A DNA stretch of 64,000 nt from contig JAEURR010000007.1 in NCBI GenBank assembly GCA_016788115.1, positions 216,488 to 280,487 of the forward strand, in the 5' to 3' direction. The DNA comes from Chthonomonas sp. (GTDB lineage Bacteria; Armatimonadota; Fimbriimonadia; Fimbriimonadales; Fimbriimonadaceae). The position numbers and the translations under genes were made by a program. Below, one piece after another: positions 9,476 to 18,738 of the stretch (its first letter is position 1; every line of letters begins with the position of its first letter). A model generated the notes under the pieces. The model was not told the origin of the DNA and searched no databases. It saw nothing but the letters and a program-made list of their open reading frames with translations.

Positions 9476-10099
9476 TCAAACGCAACCAAAGCATGGGCTC
9501 GGAGAGGTGAGGAGCCCTCGAGTCGAACGCTCGCGCTCTTTGTTGGCGGCTTCGAGATGCGATTTGAGCTTTTTGTGTGCCCGGTGAAGTCGTGATCGCA
9601 CCGTTCCGACGGGGATTCCCAGCGAAGCGGCGATATCTTGATAAGTCATTTGCTCGACGTCGGCCAAGATCACCAATGTTCTCTGATCCGGCTTCAAGCT
9701 TTCGAGGGCGCGCGCCAGGTCGTCGTCCAGCGAGTTCATCAGCAACGCTTCCTCAGGATTAGGCCCGTAGGCCGGCGCTTGCAAGTGTAGGTCGCTGTCC
9801 ACTCCGTCGGCCCTCACCGGCGAGTCGTAGCTGACTGTACTCACGCGGCGGCGGCGACTGCGAACCAGATCCAAGAAAAGTCGGGTGACGATTCGGAAAA
9901 TCCAATTCTCGAACGGTCGGTCGCCTTCGTACTTGTCGAACCCACGATAGGCTCTGAAGAACGCCTCTTGCGTGAGATCTTCTGCGTCAGCCCGATCTCC
10001 GCTCAGTCGATAGGCCAAGTTGAAGACCTTCTTGTACGACTGTCGCATCATATCAGGGAAATCGCGCTCAAGTACCGAGTTGTTTTCCATTGCCTGCAT
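9476..10099 (-). CDS. ECF-type RNA polymerase sigma factor
   Basis: A sigma-70 family factor of about 207 residues with only regions 2 and 4. Region 2 contains YRLSGDRADAEDLTQEAFF and the FENWIFRIVTRLFLD segment; region 4 holds the helix-turn-helix MTYQDIAASLGIPVGTVRSR. The longest open frame starts at 10174, but ATG 10099 or 10090 begins just before the conserved region. A C-terminal tail of about 20 residues ends in cysteines (CFGC). No anti-sigma gene follows: the gene ends at a terminator, so control must come from elsewhere or from the tail. Confidence 0.9.
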   Translation of the reverse strand: MQAMENNSVLERDFPDMMRQSYKKVFNLAYRLSGDRADAEDLTQEAFFRAYRGFDKYEGDRPFENWIFRIVTRLFLDLVRSRRRRVSTVSYDSPVRADGVDSDLHLQAPAYGPNPEEALLMNSLDDDLARALESLKPDQRTLVILADVEQMTYQDIAASLGIPVGTVRSRLHRAHKKLKSHLEAANKERERSTRGLLTSPSPCFGCV

Positions 10100-10207
10100 A
10101 GTTCTGTACCGATTGGTATTGATTGCAACGCATGGTAGACGGTCCCAGTTCCAGAAAAATGCGGGCACAGACAAAAAAGTACAGATTCCGTCGACAGAAG
10201 TCGTTCG

Positions 10208-11194
10208 TTACGACTTCACTTCAGCGGGTGCAACTTTGTACTGTTCGATGTGCTTGAGACAGGCGGCCCGGATACGTGCGCGAATTCGATTGATGAACGC
10301 CGCGCGCTCGGTGACCGAGATTGCGCCTCGTGCATCCAGCACGTTGAATACGTGGCTACATCGAAGCGCAAGATCGAGCGCCGGATAGGCCATGCCCTCC
10401 GGGCCATCGCCCGCCTGGGCGTGTACCGTGCGCAGCGCTTCGCGCTGCTCCGCAGGGTACGGACACTCACCCACTTGCAGTATCCCGAGATCCTGCTCCC
10501 AGAAACACGGCGCTTCGATGACGCGCTTCGATTCCGCCTCGTAGAGGTCGAAAAGCGTGTACAGCATCTCGGTACTGGCGAAATCGAAGTTGTAGATGTT
10601 GTTCTGCATCTCCAACTGGAAATCTACATTGCGGTACGAGGTGGATTCATTCCACATCATGCCGTCCCAGAAACTGTTCTGGTTGTTGAGCATCAGGACC
10701 CACCGCTCGAGCCCGAGCGTGATCTCCGCGCAGACCGGCTTGCACTCGATTCCACCCATCTGCTGGAAGAACGTGAACTGGGTGATCTCGGTCCCGTTCA
10801 ACCACACTTCCCAGCCGACTCCTGCCGCTCCGGCCGCCTGGCTCTCCCAGTCGTCTTCGACGAGCCGGACGTCGTTCTTGCTCGTGTCGAATCCAACTGC
10901 GTCAAGGCTACCCATGTACAGATCCACGATGTTCTCCGGTGACGGCTTCATGATGATCTGGTACTGGTAGTACCGCTGGGATCGCATCGGGTTGCGCGTA
11001 TAACGACCGTCCGCTGGACGTCGGCTCGGCTGCACATAGGCCACATTCCAGGGGTCAGGCCCCAAGCACCGCAGAGTCGTGGCCGGGTGCATGGTTCCTG
11101 CTCCCACCTCCATGTCGTAGGGCTGGAGAATGGCACATCCTTGCTGGGACCAGTACTCGTCGAGCTTGAAAATGAGATCTTGAAGCGTGACCAT
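10208..11194 (-). CDS. glyQ: glycyl-tRNA synthetase alpha subunit
   Basis: Catalytic subunit of the bacterial alpha2beta2 glycyl-tRNA synthetase, 328 residues, slightly longer than the usual 290-310. The N-terminus has the family hallmark LDEYWSQQGCAILQPYDMEVGAGT followed by PSRRPADGRY and RYYQYQIIMKPSP. A GGGAG ribosome site precedes ATG 11194. The beta subunit gene glyS, normally directly downstream, is not here: the next gene is the sigma factor. The enzyme needs GlyS, which must be encoded elsewhere in the genome. Confidence 0.97.
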   Translation of the reverse strand: MVTLQDLIFKLDEYWSQQGCAILQPYDMEVGAGTMHPATTLRCLGPDPWNVAYVQPSRRPADGRYTRNPMRSQRYYQYQIIMKPSPENIVDLYMGSLDAVGFDTSKNDVRLVEDDWESQAAGAAGVGWEVWLNGTEITQFTFFQQMGGIECKPVCAEITLGLERWVLMLNNQNSFWDGMMWNESTSYRNVDFQLEMQNNIYNFDFASTEMLYTLFDLYEAESKRVIEAPCFWEQDLGILQVGECPYPAEQREALRTVHAQAGDGPEGMAYPALDLALRCSHVFNVLDARGAISVTERAAFINRIRARIRAACLKHIEQYKVAPAEVKS

Positions 11195-11288
11195 GGCGGG
11201 TGCTCCCTATTGTGATGCATCGGGCGCCAGGGCTGCAGAGCGGAAAAGCTCTCAAGTTTCTTCAGGTTTCGCCCGATGCTCTTAGCAT

Positions 11289-11639
11289 ATGCGTTGCTTC
11301 GTTATAGCCTTAGCGGTTGCGGTTGCCACCCTCTTGCCTGCGGAATCTCCCGGACAGGTCACCTCGCGCGCGCTCACCGACACTCCGGTCCAGGCGAGCC
11401 CATTCGAGCCGTCCGTACCTACCGGACGTCGCTTAGATCCCAGCGAGCCGCACACGCTCACAGCGTTGCTGTATCTGCTCGTGCCAGGGGCCCTGCTGAT
11501 GCTGCGCAAGACGACGCGGAAGGAACTCGCTCGTCGTGTGGTAGTCACCATGGAAGAGCAGACTCCGACGCATCCGTGCCCAACCGCAGTGGTGAATCTG
11601 CCCGAAGCCCAATTGGGCCGAAGCCGCCGAATCGGTTAA
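11289..11639 (+). CDS. small exported/membrane protein, unknown function
   Basis: A 116-residue frame with an N-terminal signal-like segment (FVIALAVAVATLLPAESPGQ) and one further hydrophobic stretch (about residues 58-71) followed by RKTTRKE. The layout suggests a secreted stalk with a C-terminal membrane anchor and a short cytoplasmic tail. It is not recognised. It overlaps the end of the convergent HD-GYP gene by four bases, a typical tight packing. No Shine-Dalgarno is seen. Confidence 0.45.
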   Translation: MRCFVIALAVAVATLLPAESPGQVTSRALTDTPVQASPFEPSVPTGRRLDPSEPHTLTALLYLLVPGALLMLRKTTRKELARRVVVTMEEQTPTHPCPTAVVNLPEAQLGRSRRIG

Positions 11640-13258
11640 GCCGCGCGGCGATGCTGCACGCTGGCTCGGATTCCAAGCTTCTCCGCATCAGAGATGCGCA
11701 GGAAAGCCTGGATGACAGCGGGATCGAAGTGCGATCCTGAATTCTCAATGAGATAGCTCGTCACGCGCTCTTCAGACCACGCCTCGCGGTACGGTCGGTC
11801 GCTGCGCAGTGCATCCCAGACGTCCACAACCGCGAAGATTCGTGCAGAAAGCGGGATCTGTTCACCCTTGAGCTTGTAAGGATATCCAGTGCCATCCCAC
11901 TTCTCATGGTGGTACAGCGGGATGTCGAGCGCGGGCCGCAGGAAGGCGATCGGTTCGAGCATCTGGTACGCGTAGATCGTGTGCTGCTCCATCACGTGGC
12001 GTTCTTCCTCGGTCAGCTTGCCCGGTTTGAGCAGAATGCTATCCGGAATGCCCATCTTGCCGATGTCGTGCAGAAGCGCGCCGCGGCGCAGATTGGTCAT
12101 GTCGTCGCCCTCGATCATGAACTCGTGGGATAGGCGAACAGTCATCGCAGTCACACGGCGACAGTGGCCTTCGGTCTCTTGATCGCGGAATTCCAATGCA
12201 CGGGACCAACCTTCGATGGTCGCTTCGTACGCGTCTCGGAGTTCGGCGGTGCGCTCGTTGACCCGCTTCTCAAGCATGTCCTTCGTCTTGGCGATCGCGT
12301 CCCTCTGGAGCACGAACTGCGCCATCAGGCTTGCCAACTGCTCGAACTCTGCACCGGCCTTCTCAATGTCGCTCAGCGCGGTGAGTTCCCCGTGGGTCAT
12401 TGCCTCGGACACGCGCTTCAGCGGAGTCGTTACCCAGCGCACCATCGCCGTGATGATCACGCCGAAAACCGTCATCGCGAAGATCGCGAAAATGAACAGG
12501 GCGTTGTTCGTCGCCTTGGTCATGAGAGACGTCACATTGTTCTTATCATCGAAGTAGACGACCGCGAGATCGTTACCGTCGATCCCTGGCATGCGATACG
12601 GAGCCGCAACGTCGGTCTTCTTCACATCCCCGATCGGTACGACGCGGACCGTTGTGCCCGTGATCTGGCCGAGGTCGGCCATGTAGCCATTCTTCTCCCA
12701 TCGACGACCCACGAGCAATGCGCCCGAGGAACGACCCGAAGCATCAATGATCTTGGCTCCCCGCATCTCGATGAAGACCCCGTCTCGCACCCGAGCGAAG
12801 TAGTGGACCGAACGGCTGGCATCGCTAAACAGCGATTTCAGCGCCGCCGCGTTGGCAGGAAACGCCCCCTTATCGCGGTCGGACACCTTGAAGTCCACCT
12901 TCTCACCGTTCTTGGAAACGACCCAAACCGCATCCGCCCCCGCCTGGACAATGTCGCCGACCACACCTCGTGTGTAGTCGGTCGACACCCCACGGCTGAC
13001 GTCGCGCATGAGCTTGCTATCGGTGGCGTTGTCAATCACCATCCGTTCAAGCTGTGCCCCGAAGAAGTCGACAAACTTGTCGAGCTGCTTGTTACGGGTT
13101 GCGGCGTTCTGGGACAGGAGGTCGTGAGCACGCTTCTGCTCAGAAAGGCGCCAAACCACGACGCCAGCCAGAAAGAGCACAGCGACGCCCGTGATCAAAA
13201 GCATCAGCTTCTGACTCACCGGCATCCGTGTCGGTCTGACTACTCCAATGTGTCCCAA
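11636..13258 (-). CDS. membrane sensor with HAMP-like segment and HD-GYP phosphodiesterase domain
   Basis: A receptor of about 540 residues likely to hydrolyse cyclic di-GMP in response to an external signal. A membrane helix near residues 18-37 is followed by an extracytoplasmic sensor of about 190 residues (CHASE4-like by shape), a second helix near 250-270, a HAMP-like linker and coiled coil, then the HD-GYP domain. Its catalytic residues are visible: LLHDIGK with His397-Asp398 and HHEKWDGTGYP, the GYP motif. The TTG at 13258 follows GGTGAG at five bases; ATG 13225 is an alternative. The PilZ protein at 52873 is a possible c-di-GMP effector in the same genome. Confidence 0.9.
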   Translation of the reverse strand: MGHIGVVRPTRMPVSQKLMLLITGVAVLFLAGVVVWRLSEQKRAHDLLSQNAATRNKQLDKFVDFFGAQLERMVIDNATDSKLMRDVSRGVSTDYTRGVVGDIVQAGADAVWVVSKNGEKVDFKVSDRDKGAFPANAAALKSLFSDASRSVHYFARVRDGVFIEMRGAKIIDASGRSSGALLVGRRWEKNGYMADLGQITGTTVRVVPIGDVKKTDVAAPYRMPGIDGNDLAVVYFDDKNNVTSLMTKATNNALFIFAIFAMTVFGVIITAMVRWVTTPLKRVSEAMTHGELTALSDIEKAGAEFEQLASLMAQFVLQRDAIAKTKDMLEKRVNERTAELRDAYEATIEGWSRALEFRDQETEGHCRRVTAMTVRLSHEFMIEGDDMTNLRRGALLHDIGKMGIPDSILLKPGKLTEEERHVMEQHTIYAYQMLEPIAFLRPALDIPLYHHEKWDGTGYPYKLKGEQIPLSARIFAVVDVWDALRSDRPYREAWSEERVTSYLIENSGSHFDPAVIQAFLRISDAEKLGIRASVQHRRAA

Positions 13259-13434
13259 AGTAACTCACCCAAACCCATACTGCCAGCATCCCTGCACGGC
13301 TTCCCCGATGGGTCTTGCCTATTAACTTCCACACACTGGCGCGAACACTAGCTCGCATAAATACCTGCATCGCGCTGCATAAACTGGGACGCCCATTGCA
13401 AAGAAACCTGTAGTTGCGTAAGATGGATGGCTGA

Positions 13435-14439
13435 ATGCAGGAGATTGTCGACATCGAAGTTCGAGCCTCGAGCGCGGTTGCAGAAGCGCCAAATCTGGCA
13501 GCCCTCAAGCAGTGCGAGTCAGACTTCCTCGGTAAGAAAGGGTCGCTGATGCTGCTCATGAATAAACTGGGTTCTCTGGACCCCGATGCACGGCGTGAGT
13601 TTGGCAAGAACCTCAACGAGGCGCGCGGTCGGGTCCAGGCCGCGATTGATCAGCGCCACTCCGAACTCAAAGCTCGCGAGCAGGCCGCTCAGTTTGAGTC
13701 CGAGCGGATCGATATCACGATGCCTTCCCGGCCCCTGGCGGTGGGCCACGAGCACGTCTTGCAACTCACGATCAACCGGATCAAGCGCGTCTTCGTCGGC
13801 CTCGGCTTTGAGTACGTGGAATCGCCCGAGCTCGAACAGTTCAAGTACAACTTCACCGCGCTGAACTACCCGCTCGACCATCCAGCGATGGACGATCAAG
13901 ACACGTTCTACGTGACCGACGACCTGCTGCTGAGAACTCAGATGACCGCCGTCCAAGGCCGGATGTTCGAGACGCGCAAGCCTCCGTTCCGGTTCTTCGC
14001 CGTAGGCCGTACGTTCCGGAATGAAGCGGTTGACCGAACCCATAGCCACACCTTCCACCAGGTGGACGCGTTCATGGTGGACGAGAAGGTCTCTATGGCA
14101 AACCTGAAGGGGACGCTGGGAGCGTTCGCACGCGCCATGTTTGGCGAGGACGTGAATGTTCGGTTCCGACCCGACTTCTTCCCGTTCGTCGAACCCGGGG
14201 TGGACTATGCGATCTCGACTCCCAAGCTATTCAATGGTCGCTGGGTAGAACTCGGCGGCGCGGGGCTCATCCACCCGAAGATCCTGCAGAGCTACGGGAT
14301 CGACATTGATCGGTACTCGGGGTTTGCGTTCGGGCTGGGTGTCGAGCGGATCCCGATGATGGCCCACGGCGTGGACGATCTCCGGTTGTTCCTGGAGAAC
14401 GATCTGCGGTTCCTGGAGCAGTTCCGCGACGAGCTCTAA
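13435..14439 (+). CDS. pheS: phenylalanyl-tRNA synthetase alpha subunit
   Basis: Catalytic alpha subunit of the alpha2beta2 enzyme, 334 residues, near the usual 330-345. It has the N-terminal coiled coil (residues 1-85), the transition MPSRPLAVGHEHVL, and class II motifs: motif 2 in FRFFAVGRTFRNEAVDRTHS and motif 3 in GFAFGLGVERIPMM. Substrate-pocket residues in the HTFHQVDAF and FPFVEPG segments are intact. The gene stands alone: pheT does not follow, and the next gene, holA, is convergent with a 4-base overlap. The partner must be encoded elsewhere. Confidence 0.97.
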   Translation: MQEIVDIEVRASSAVAEAPNLAALKQCESDFLGKKGSLMLLMNKLGSLDPDARREFGKNLNEARGRVQAAIDQRHSELKAREQAAQFESERIDITMPSRPLAVGHEHVLQLTINRIKRVFVGLGFEYVESPELEQFKYNFTALNYPLDHPAMDDQDTFYVTDDLLLRTQMTAVQGRMFETRKPPFRFFAVGRTFRNEAVDRTHSHTFHQVDAFMVDEKVSMANLKGTLGAFARAMFGEDVNVRFRPDFFPFVEPGVDYAISTPKLFNGRWVELGGAGLIHPKILQSYGIDIDRYSGFAFGLGVERIPMMAHGVDDLRLFLENDLRFLEQFRDEL

Positions 14440-15509
14440 GCGCGCCTGCCCATCGTATCGCAGCACGCCAAGATCAGGCTCTCCAGCGTCTCCAGCGCAT
14501 CGACGCTTGGTAAAACCCCTTTCAGCCTTGCGTCCGCTTCGGAGAGGTGATTCAGGCACTGTTCGGCTTGGGCCTTGCTCACATTCTTTGCCGACTGAAT
14601 TGCCCGATTCCGTGCCCAGGGATTCTCGGTTCCCAAGTTCGGTTTTTTGGGAAAGTGCGCGATGATCGACTCTGACGGTGCGCCGGGATTGATGCCCGCA
14701 TCAATGCAAGCCCGCGCCTGCCAGATCAGTTTGAACTGCCGCGCGAGGTTAGGCAAAATGCTGCGATTCGCCGCTTCGTCTGCCTTGGTCGCGCTTGAGA
14801 CCATGACTCGTAGCTGACGGAGCGCCTGACCCGGCTGCCCAGCAACCACTGCATCGGCGAGCTTGAAGACGTTCCACTCCCGGCTGGGGGTCGCGGCTGC
14901 CAATACGTCGGTCTCGCGGACTTCCAAGCTTGGCTCGACATAGATGCACAGTTTCTCAAGCTCCGAGATGCAGCGACTATAGCTTCCGCCGCACATCTCG
15001 GCCAGCGCGGTCGCTGCAGGAGGGGTGAGCTGCTTCCCGGCTTCTTTTGCGGCCTCCCGAAGCGCGCTCTGAAGCTTGCCCGCGTCCTTCAGCGAACAAT
15101 CGATCACCGACCCGCCTGCCTTAGTCACCACGGATTGCCATGCTTGCCCAACGGTCCCTAGTTTGCGAGCGCGGTCGTCATCGGCCGTCATCTCCTCATC
15201 GGCCACGAGCACGATCAGCGCGGTCGGGGGCAACCCGGCGAGTCCTGGCTGCCAGTCCGCAGCCGTCTCGCGCGTGCGAAGCAAGTTACGAACGACGACC
15301 GTTCGACGGTCCCCCATAAAGGGCACGGTGCCCGCACTCCCGATCCATTCCGCCGGGGTGCTGGTGTCGCCCTGGACAAACTCGGTGTCGAACTCGTCGG
15401 TGCCCGCCAATCGCAGCAGTTCTGACAATGCCTGCCGACGCAAGACCTCTTCATCGCCGCGAATCAGGACGACTCGCGAGGCCACCGATTTCTCCACCCC
15501 TAGGTTCAT
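14436..15509 (-). CDS. holA: DNA polymerase III delta subunit
   Basis: Delta subunit of the clamp loader, which opens the beta clamp. The 357 residues carry the family pattern VVLIRGDEEVLRRQALSELL at the N-terminus, the VPFMGDRRTVVVRN strand of the first domain, and the helical C-terminal collar. Start at ATG 15509 is supported by a TGATG junction in which the stop of the upstream transglutaminase gene and this start share a base, so the two are translationally coupled; an open start at 15533 is less likely. A replication gene attached to an envelope operon is unusual. Confidence 0.93.
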   Translation of the reverse strand: MNLGVEKSVASRVVLIRGDEEVLRRQALSELLRLAGTDEFDTEFVQGDTSTPAEWIGSAGTVPFMGDRRTVVVRNLLRTRETAADWQPGLAGLPPTALIVLVADEEMTADDDRARKLGTVGQAWQSVVTKAGGSVIDCSLKDAGKLQSALREAAKEAGKQLTPPAATALAEMCGGSYSRCISELEKLCIYVEPSLEVRETDVLAAATPSREWNVFKLADAVVAGQPGQALRQLRVMVSSATKADEAANRSILPNLARQFKLIWQARACIDAGINPGAPSESIIAHFPKKPNLGTENPWARNRAIQSAKNVSKAQAEQCLNHLSEADARLKGVLPSVDALETLESLILACCDTMGRRA

Positions 15510-17545
15510 CACTTCTGGCGCGACTCCTGCCAACGTTGTACCGCCGATCGAGCCTCTCGGGCCGCCGCTTCGTCGGAGTCTGCCGCTCGGGCGAAAAATA
15601 GGCGCTCAAAGATCAAGTACGTCTCGCGAGACACTGGGTCGTTCGATCCAACCCGGTCCAAGTACTCCAGCATCGTTTCGCCCATGCGACGCGGCTTCCC
15701 GGTTGACTTCTCGAGTCGTCGCTGGAACAGCAGGTACTGCTTGTTAACCAGCGAGGCACGTGCCCGGACTCCCTTTGGCTGGAACGAATCGAACAGCGAG
15801 CGGATCACCAACCCTAGACCCGCAACCGCCGCGACGATGAGCAGCGCGCTTTGGAAGATCTTCGACCAGTCCGACCTGGACTGCTGCTCTTCCTGGTCGG
15901 TCACGTCTTCGGCGTAGGCGGTGGCGTCGAAAGCGACCCAGCCGATCTCCTCGAAGTACACCTCGGCCCACATGTGGTAGTCCGAGTCCTTGACGGTATA
16001 ATAGCCTCGTTCGTCCCGCTGGGGATCGCGCATCAGCAGTCCCGTGGCGATGCGCGTCGGCAAGCCCGCCGCCCGCGCCAGCGAAGCAAATGCGCTCGCA
16101 AAGAGATCGCAATATCCCAGCTTTGAATCGAATAGGAAGTGGTCCACTACATTCTTGCCTGTGGGTACTGCGGGTGCGTTGAGCGAATACCTACAGTTGT
16201 CCCCGATGTACTGCATGATCCGTTCGGCTTTCTCGGCATCGGCGGTCGCGCCATCCGTGATTTCCAGTGCAAGACTTCGGACTTCGGGCGACACCCAGGT
16301 CACGTCGTAGAAAATCGACTGATTATTGAGCGGCGGTGCGGTGGTACTGCGATCCCCGACCGCCCCATCAAACACTCTGACGGTTGCGCTGTACTCGGTC
16401 GGCACGGGTAGCTCCACAACCTCTACTGTCCCGTCCGGGTTGATCCTTAGTTTCCCTCTCTCCAAGCTCAGCGTGAGCGGTTCACCAGGCAAGTTAAGCG
16501 GACTTGCCGAGCCCCTCAAGACCTTATAGGAGAAGTCAATTGCTTGTCCCTGGGGCATGATCGAATCCACGTCGTACGGCTCCGCCTCGCGGCGACTGCT
16601 CGGCCCGGTCCCGAGGAAGGGGCGAACGCCTCGTGCCGAAGTCAAGCGGCTCCACCCCGTGCCCGAGAATCGGTCGAAAGTGCCCGATCTGAGCAGCCTC
16701 GGATGGTCGACTTTGACCTTGCCGACTGGAGTGTTGAAGAAACTCGCAGGCCCACGACCGACCTGATAGCTGTCGTTCGTGTTGTTCCCCACGTTCGCCG
16801 ACGCTGGCCTCGGCAAGTTGTTGGGAACGTTCACGCGCAGGGCTTGAGTGATCGGCTCGATCGTCGTGCGGATCGCGGGCGCGCCAAGCGCACTCATCAT
16901 GATGATGACAAGCGCGGAGATCACCGCCCACTCCGGCCCGGCCATCCAGCGCCAAGCTCCGGACTGCATCACGTGCTTGACGACGTCCTCCGACGTGAGG
17001 GTCTCCGATGAGGACGGTTCCAGTGCCTCTTCGGCTTGAATCACCATCCTGCGCGCGTGCGAACGGAAGAAAAGCGTTGCAGTGCAGATGAGGAAAATAA
17101 AGAAGAATAAGCTTGCTAACTTGAACGTATCAAAGGCACCGACCAACCCAAAGATCGCGATGCATGGGACCGCTTGGAAGCACAGGGTGGAGTCTCGCCA
17201 CGCCACGATTCCGCACACCATGACAGTCCAGGTAAAAATACCAGCCATGATGATTTGCCACGGGTACCCGGGGGGAGGGAGTAGCTCATTCAGCGGTCTT
17301 GCGAATGCGACCATCGCGATGGCGACGAGGGCATACAGAAATCCGCTGGTCATGGTGGTGAACTTGAGCGGCAACGAGGTACGCAGTGCGTGGCCGACAA
17401 GCGCCGCGAGGACAGACCCGATCGCGAACACCATCGCGAAGGTGTCTTGACCAATGGACGCCAGGCTTGAGTAAGCCGCAAGCCCCGCGGCGAGCCCCAT
17501 GAGCAGGTGATCGAGGATCGTAATGTGTTGGGTGATTCCCTTCAT
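15509..17545 (-). CDS. transglutaminase-like membrane protein (TgpA-type, DUF3488/transglutaminase core)
   Basis: A 678-residue inner-membrane protein. The N-terminal half has about seven membrane helices (residues 10-245 with a loop), then a large extracytoplasmic region with a transglutaminase core. The catalytic triad is visible: Cys479 in LGYCDLFASAF, His524 in DYHMWAEVYFEEIGW and Asp540 in VAFDAT. A last membrane helix lies near 565-585 and is followed by a cytoplasmic DUF4129-like tail. This is the third gene of a moxR-DUF58-tgpA set, a widespread association of unclear job, perhaps protein cross-linking or folding at the envelope. It overlaps DUF58 by four bases. Confidence 0.9.
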   Translation of the reverse strand: MKGITQHITILDHLLMGLAAGLAAYSSLASIGQDTFAMVFAIGSVLAALVGHALRTSLPLKFTTMTSGFLYALVAIAMVAFARPLNELLPPPGYPWQIIMAGIFTWTVMVCGIVAWRDSTLCFQAVPCIAIFGLVGAFDTFKLASLFFFIFLICTATLFFRSHARRMVIQAEEALEPSSSETLTSEDVVKHVMQSGAWRWMAGPEWAVISALVIIMMSALGAPAIRTTIEPITQALRVNVPNNLPRPASANVGNNTNDSYQVGRGPASFFNTPVGKVKVDHPRLLRSGTFDRFSGTGWSRLTSARGVRPFLGTGPSSRREAEPYDVDSIMPQGQAIDFSYKVLRGSASPLNLPGEPLTLSLERGKLRINPDGTVEVVELPVPTEYSATVRVFDGAVGDRSTTAPPLNNQSIFYDVTWVSPEVRSLALEITDGATADAEKAERIMQYIGDNCRYSLNAPAVPTGKNVVDHFLFDSKLGYCDLFASAFASLARAAGLPTRIATGLLMRDPQRDERGYYTVKDSDYHMWAEVYFEEIGWVAFDATAYAEDVTDQEEQQSRSDWSKIFQSALLIVAAVAGLGLVIRSLFDSFQPKGVRARASLVNKQYLLFQRRLEKSTGKPRRMGETMLEYLDRVGSNDPVSRETYLIFERLFFARAADSDEAAAREARSAVQRWQESRQK

Positions 17546-18735
17546 GGCAGCGCCACCACCGGAGGCATCAGTACCACCTTGGTGCCCGCCATTCTCAGGT
17601 TGGCAAGGAAGTCCGGATCGAGTGCGGGTTTCACTCGCGACTGAGGATCAAACTCAAGCGGATCGTAGACGAGGCACACCGTTTCCGCGACGTCTAGCTT
17701 CGCGAGCACCTCGGGCAGCTCCGGGTCGGCGACTGCGATGGAGACATACACGGTCCCGGTCCCAGCCAGGGTCTTCGCGCACTCCCGAATCTCTTGGGCG
17801 ACCGAGACGGGTACTGGCGCGTCGAACTCGGCGAGCACCTCGTTGATGCGACGAATCTTGTCACCATACGGCTCTCCCGGCTGATTCCGGAGTCCGAGCG
17901 CCGGGAACTCAAGCGTCGCGCCCATCTTCAGAAACTCTTCGCACAAGTAGACCCAGTGTCCGCACATCGCTTCGAGCGTCGTGATGACCTTGCCCACCTC
18001 GGTACCGGCTTCGCGTTGGATGAAAATCGATGCGCTCAGGTCCGATCCGACTTCGAACTCCTTCACCATGATCGACCGGCCCCGCGCGCTGCTGAGCCAG
18101 TGGATCGAGCGCAGCGGGTCACCCGGGGCGTACTCCCTGATGCCGCGCGGCTCCAACCCCGAACCTCGAAATTTGCCGGTATCAGACTCCACAAATCCTC
18201 CCGATCCCCCTGCTGGCCTCAAGCCAAGGTTCGTCGGGATTCGCGCCGGATAGACGATGAGCTCCGTGGGTTCCGTCCGCAGGCTCCGCGCCATCGTGAC
18301 CAAGCCCAAGGCGTCGGTCCCAAAGACAACCACCGTACTCCAGCGGTACTTCCCTCTGCGCGCAGGACGGAAACTGTAGCGTGTCTGGATCGGCTGATCG
18401 AAGCTCGGGGCGACCGGCAAGCTCGGACTGCGATCCGTCGTAATGAGCCGCTCCGGAAGCTGATCGTAAACGGTGATCAGCGGTCGCTTGGTGCGATGAT
18501 CGCTGACCACCGTCATGCTCACCGTGACCAGGTCGCCACTGTGCACCGCGGGTGGAATCACGCGTTCGATATGCAGCCCGCGCACCGCCAACCATGCCTG
18601 CAGGCGGCACGCCAAGATCGTCGCGACCATCGCCGTCGCCATGTAGAAGAGGGCAGGCGAATTGATCAAGACGGCCATGATGATCAGAAAAACTGCTGAC
18701 CACGGGGGCACGATTCGGGCAATCCGAGAGAACAT
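17542..18735 (-). CDS. DUF58 domain protein
   Basis: A 397-residue protein with two N-terminal membrane helices (residues 8-45), an Ig-like region, then the DUF58 domain with its signature GDPLRSIHWLSSARGRSIMV. The remaining part has a von Willebrand A-like fold pattern, though a complete MIDAS motif is not obvious. DUF58 proteins are thought to work with MoxR ATPases in the folding or activation of envelope proteins. The gene is three bases downstream of moxR and overlaps the transglutaminase gene by four, so all three should form one transcript. Confidence 0.9.
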   Translation of the reverse strand: MFSRIARIVPPWSAVFLIIMAVLINSPALFYMATAMVATILACRLQAWLAVRGLHIERVIPPAVHSGDLVTVSMTVVSDHRTKRPLITVYDQLPERLITTDRSPSLPVAPSFDQPIQTRYSFRPARRGKYRWSTVVVFGTDALGLVTMARSLRTEPTELIVYPARIPTNLGLRPAGGSGGFVESDTGKFRGSGLEPRGIREYAPGDPLRSIHWLSSARGRSIMVKEFEVGSDLSASIFIQREAGTEVGKVITTLEAMCGHWVYLCEEFLKMGATLEFPALGLRNQPGEPYGDKIRRINEVLAEFDAPVPVSVAQEIRECAKTLAGTGTVYVSIAVADPELPEVLAKLDVAETVCLVYDPLEFDPQSRVKPALDPDFLANLRMAGTKVVLMPPVVALP

Positions 18736-18738
18736 TGA

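Noticed and set aside
10197-10217. Hairpin at the glyQ stop codon (8-bp stem)
   Set aside because: It overlaps the stop and the T-run is 16 bases further on. The evidence for a terminator is weak.
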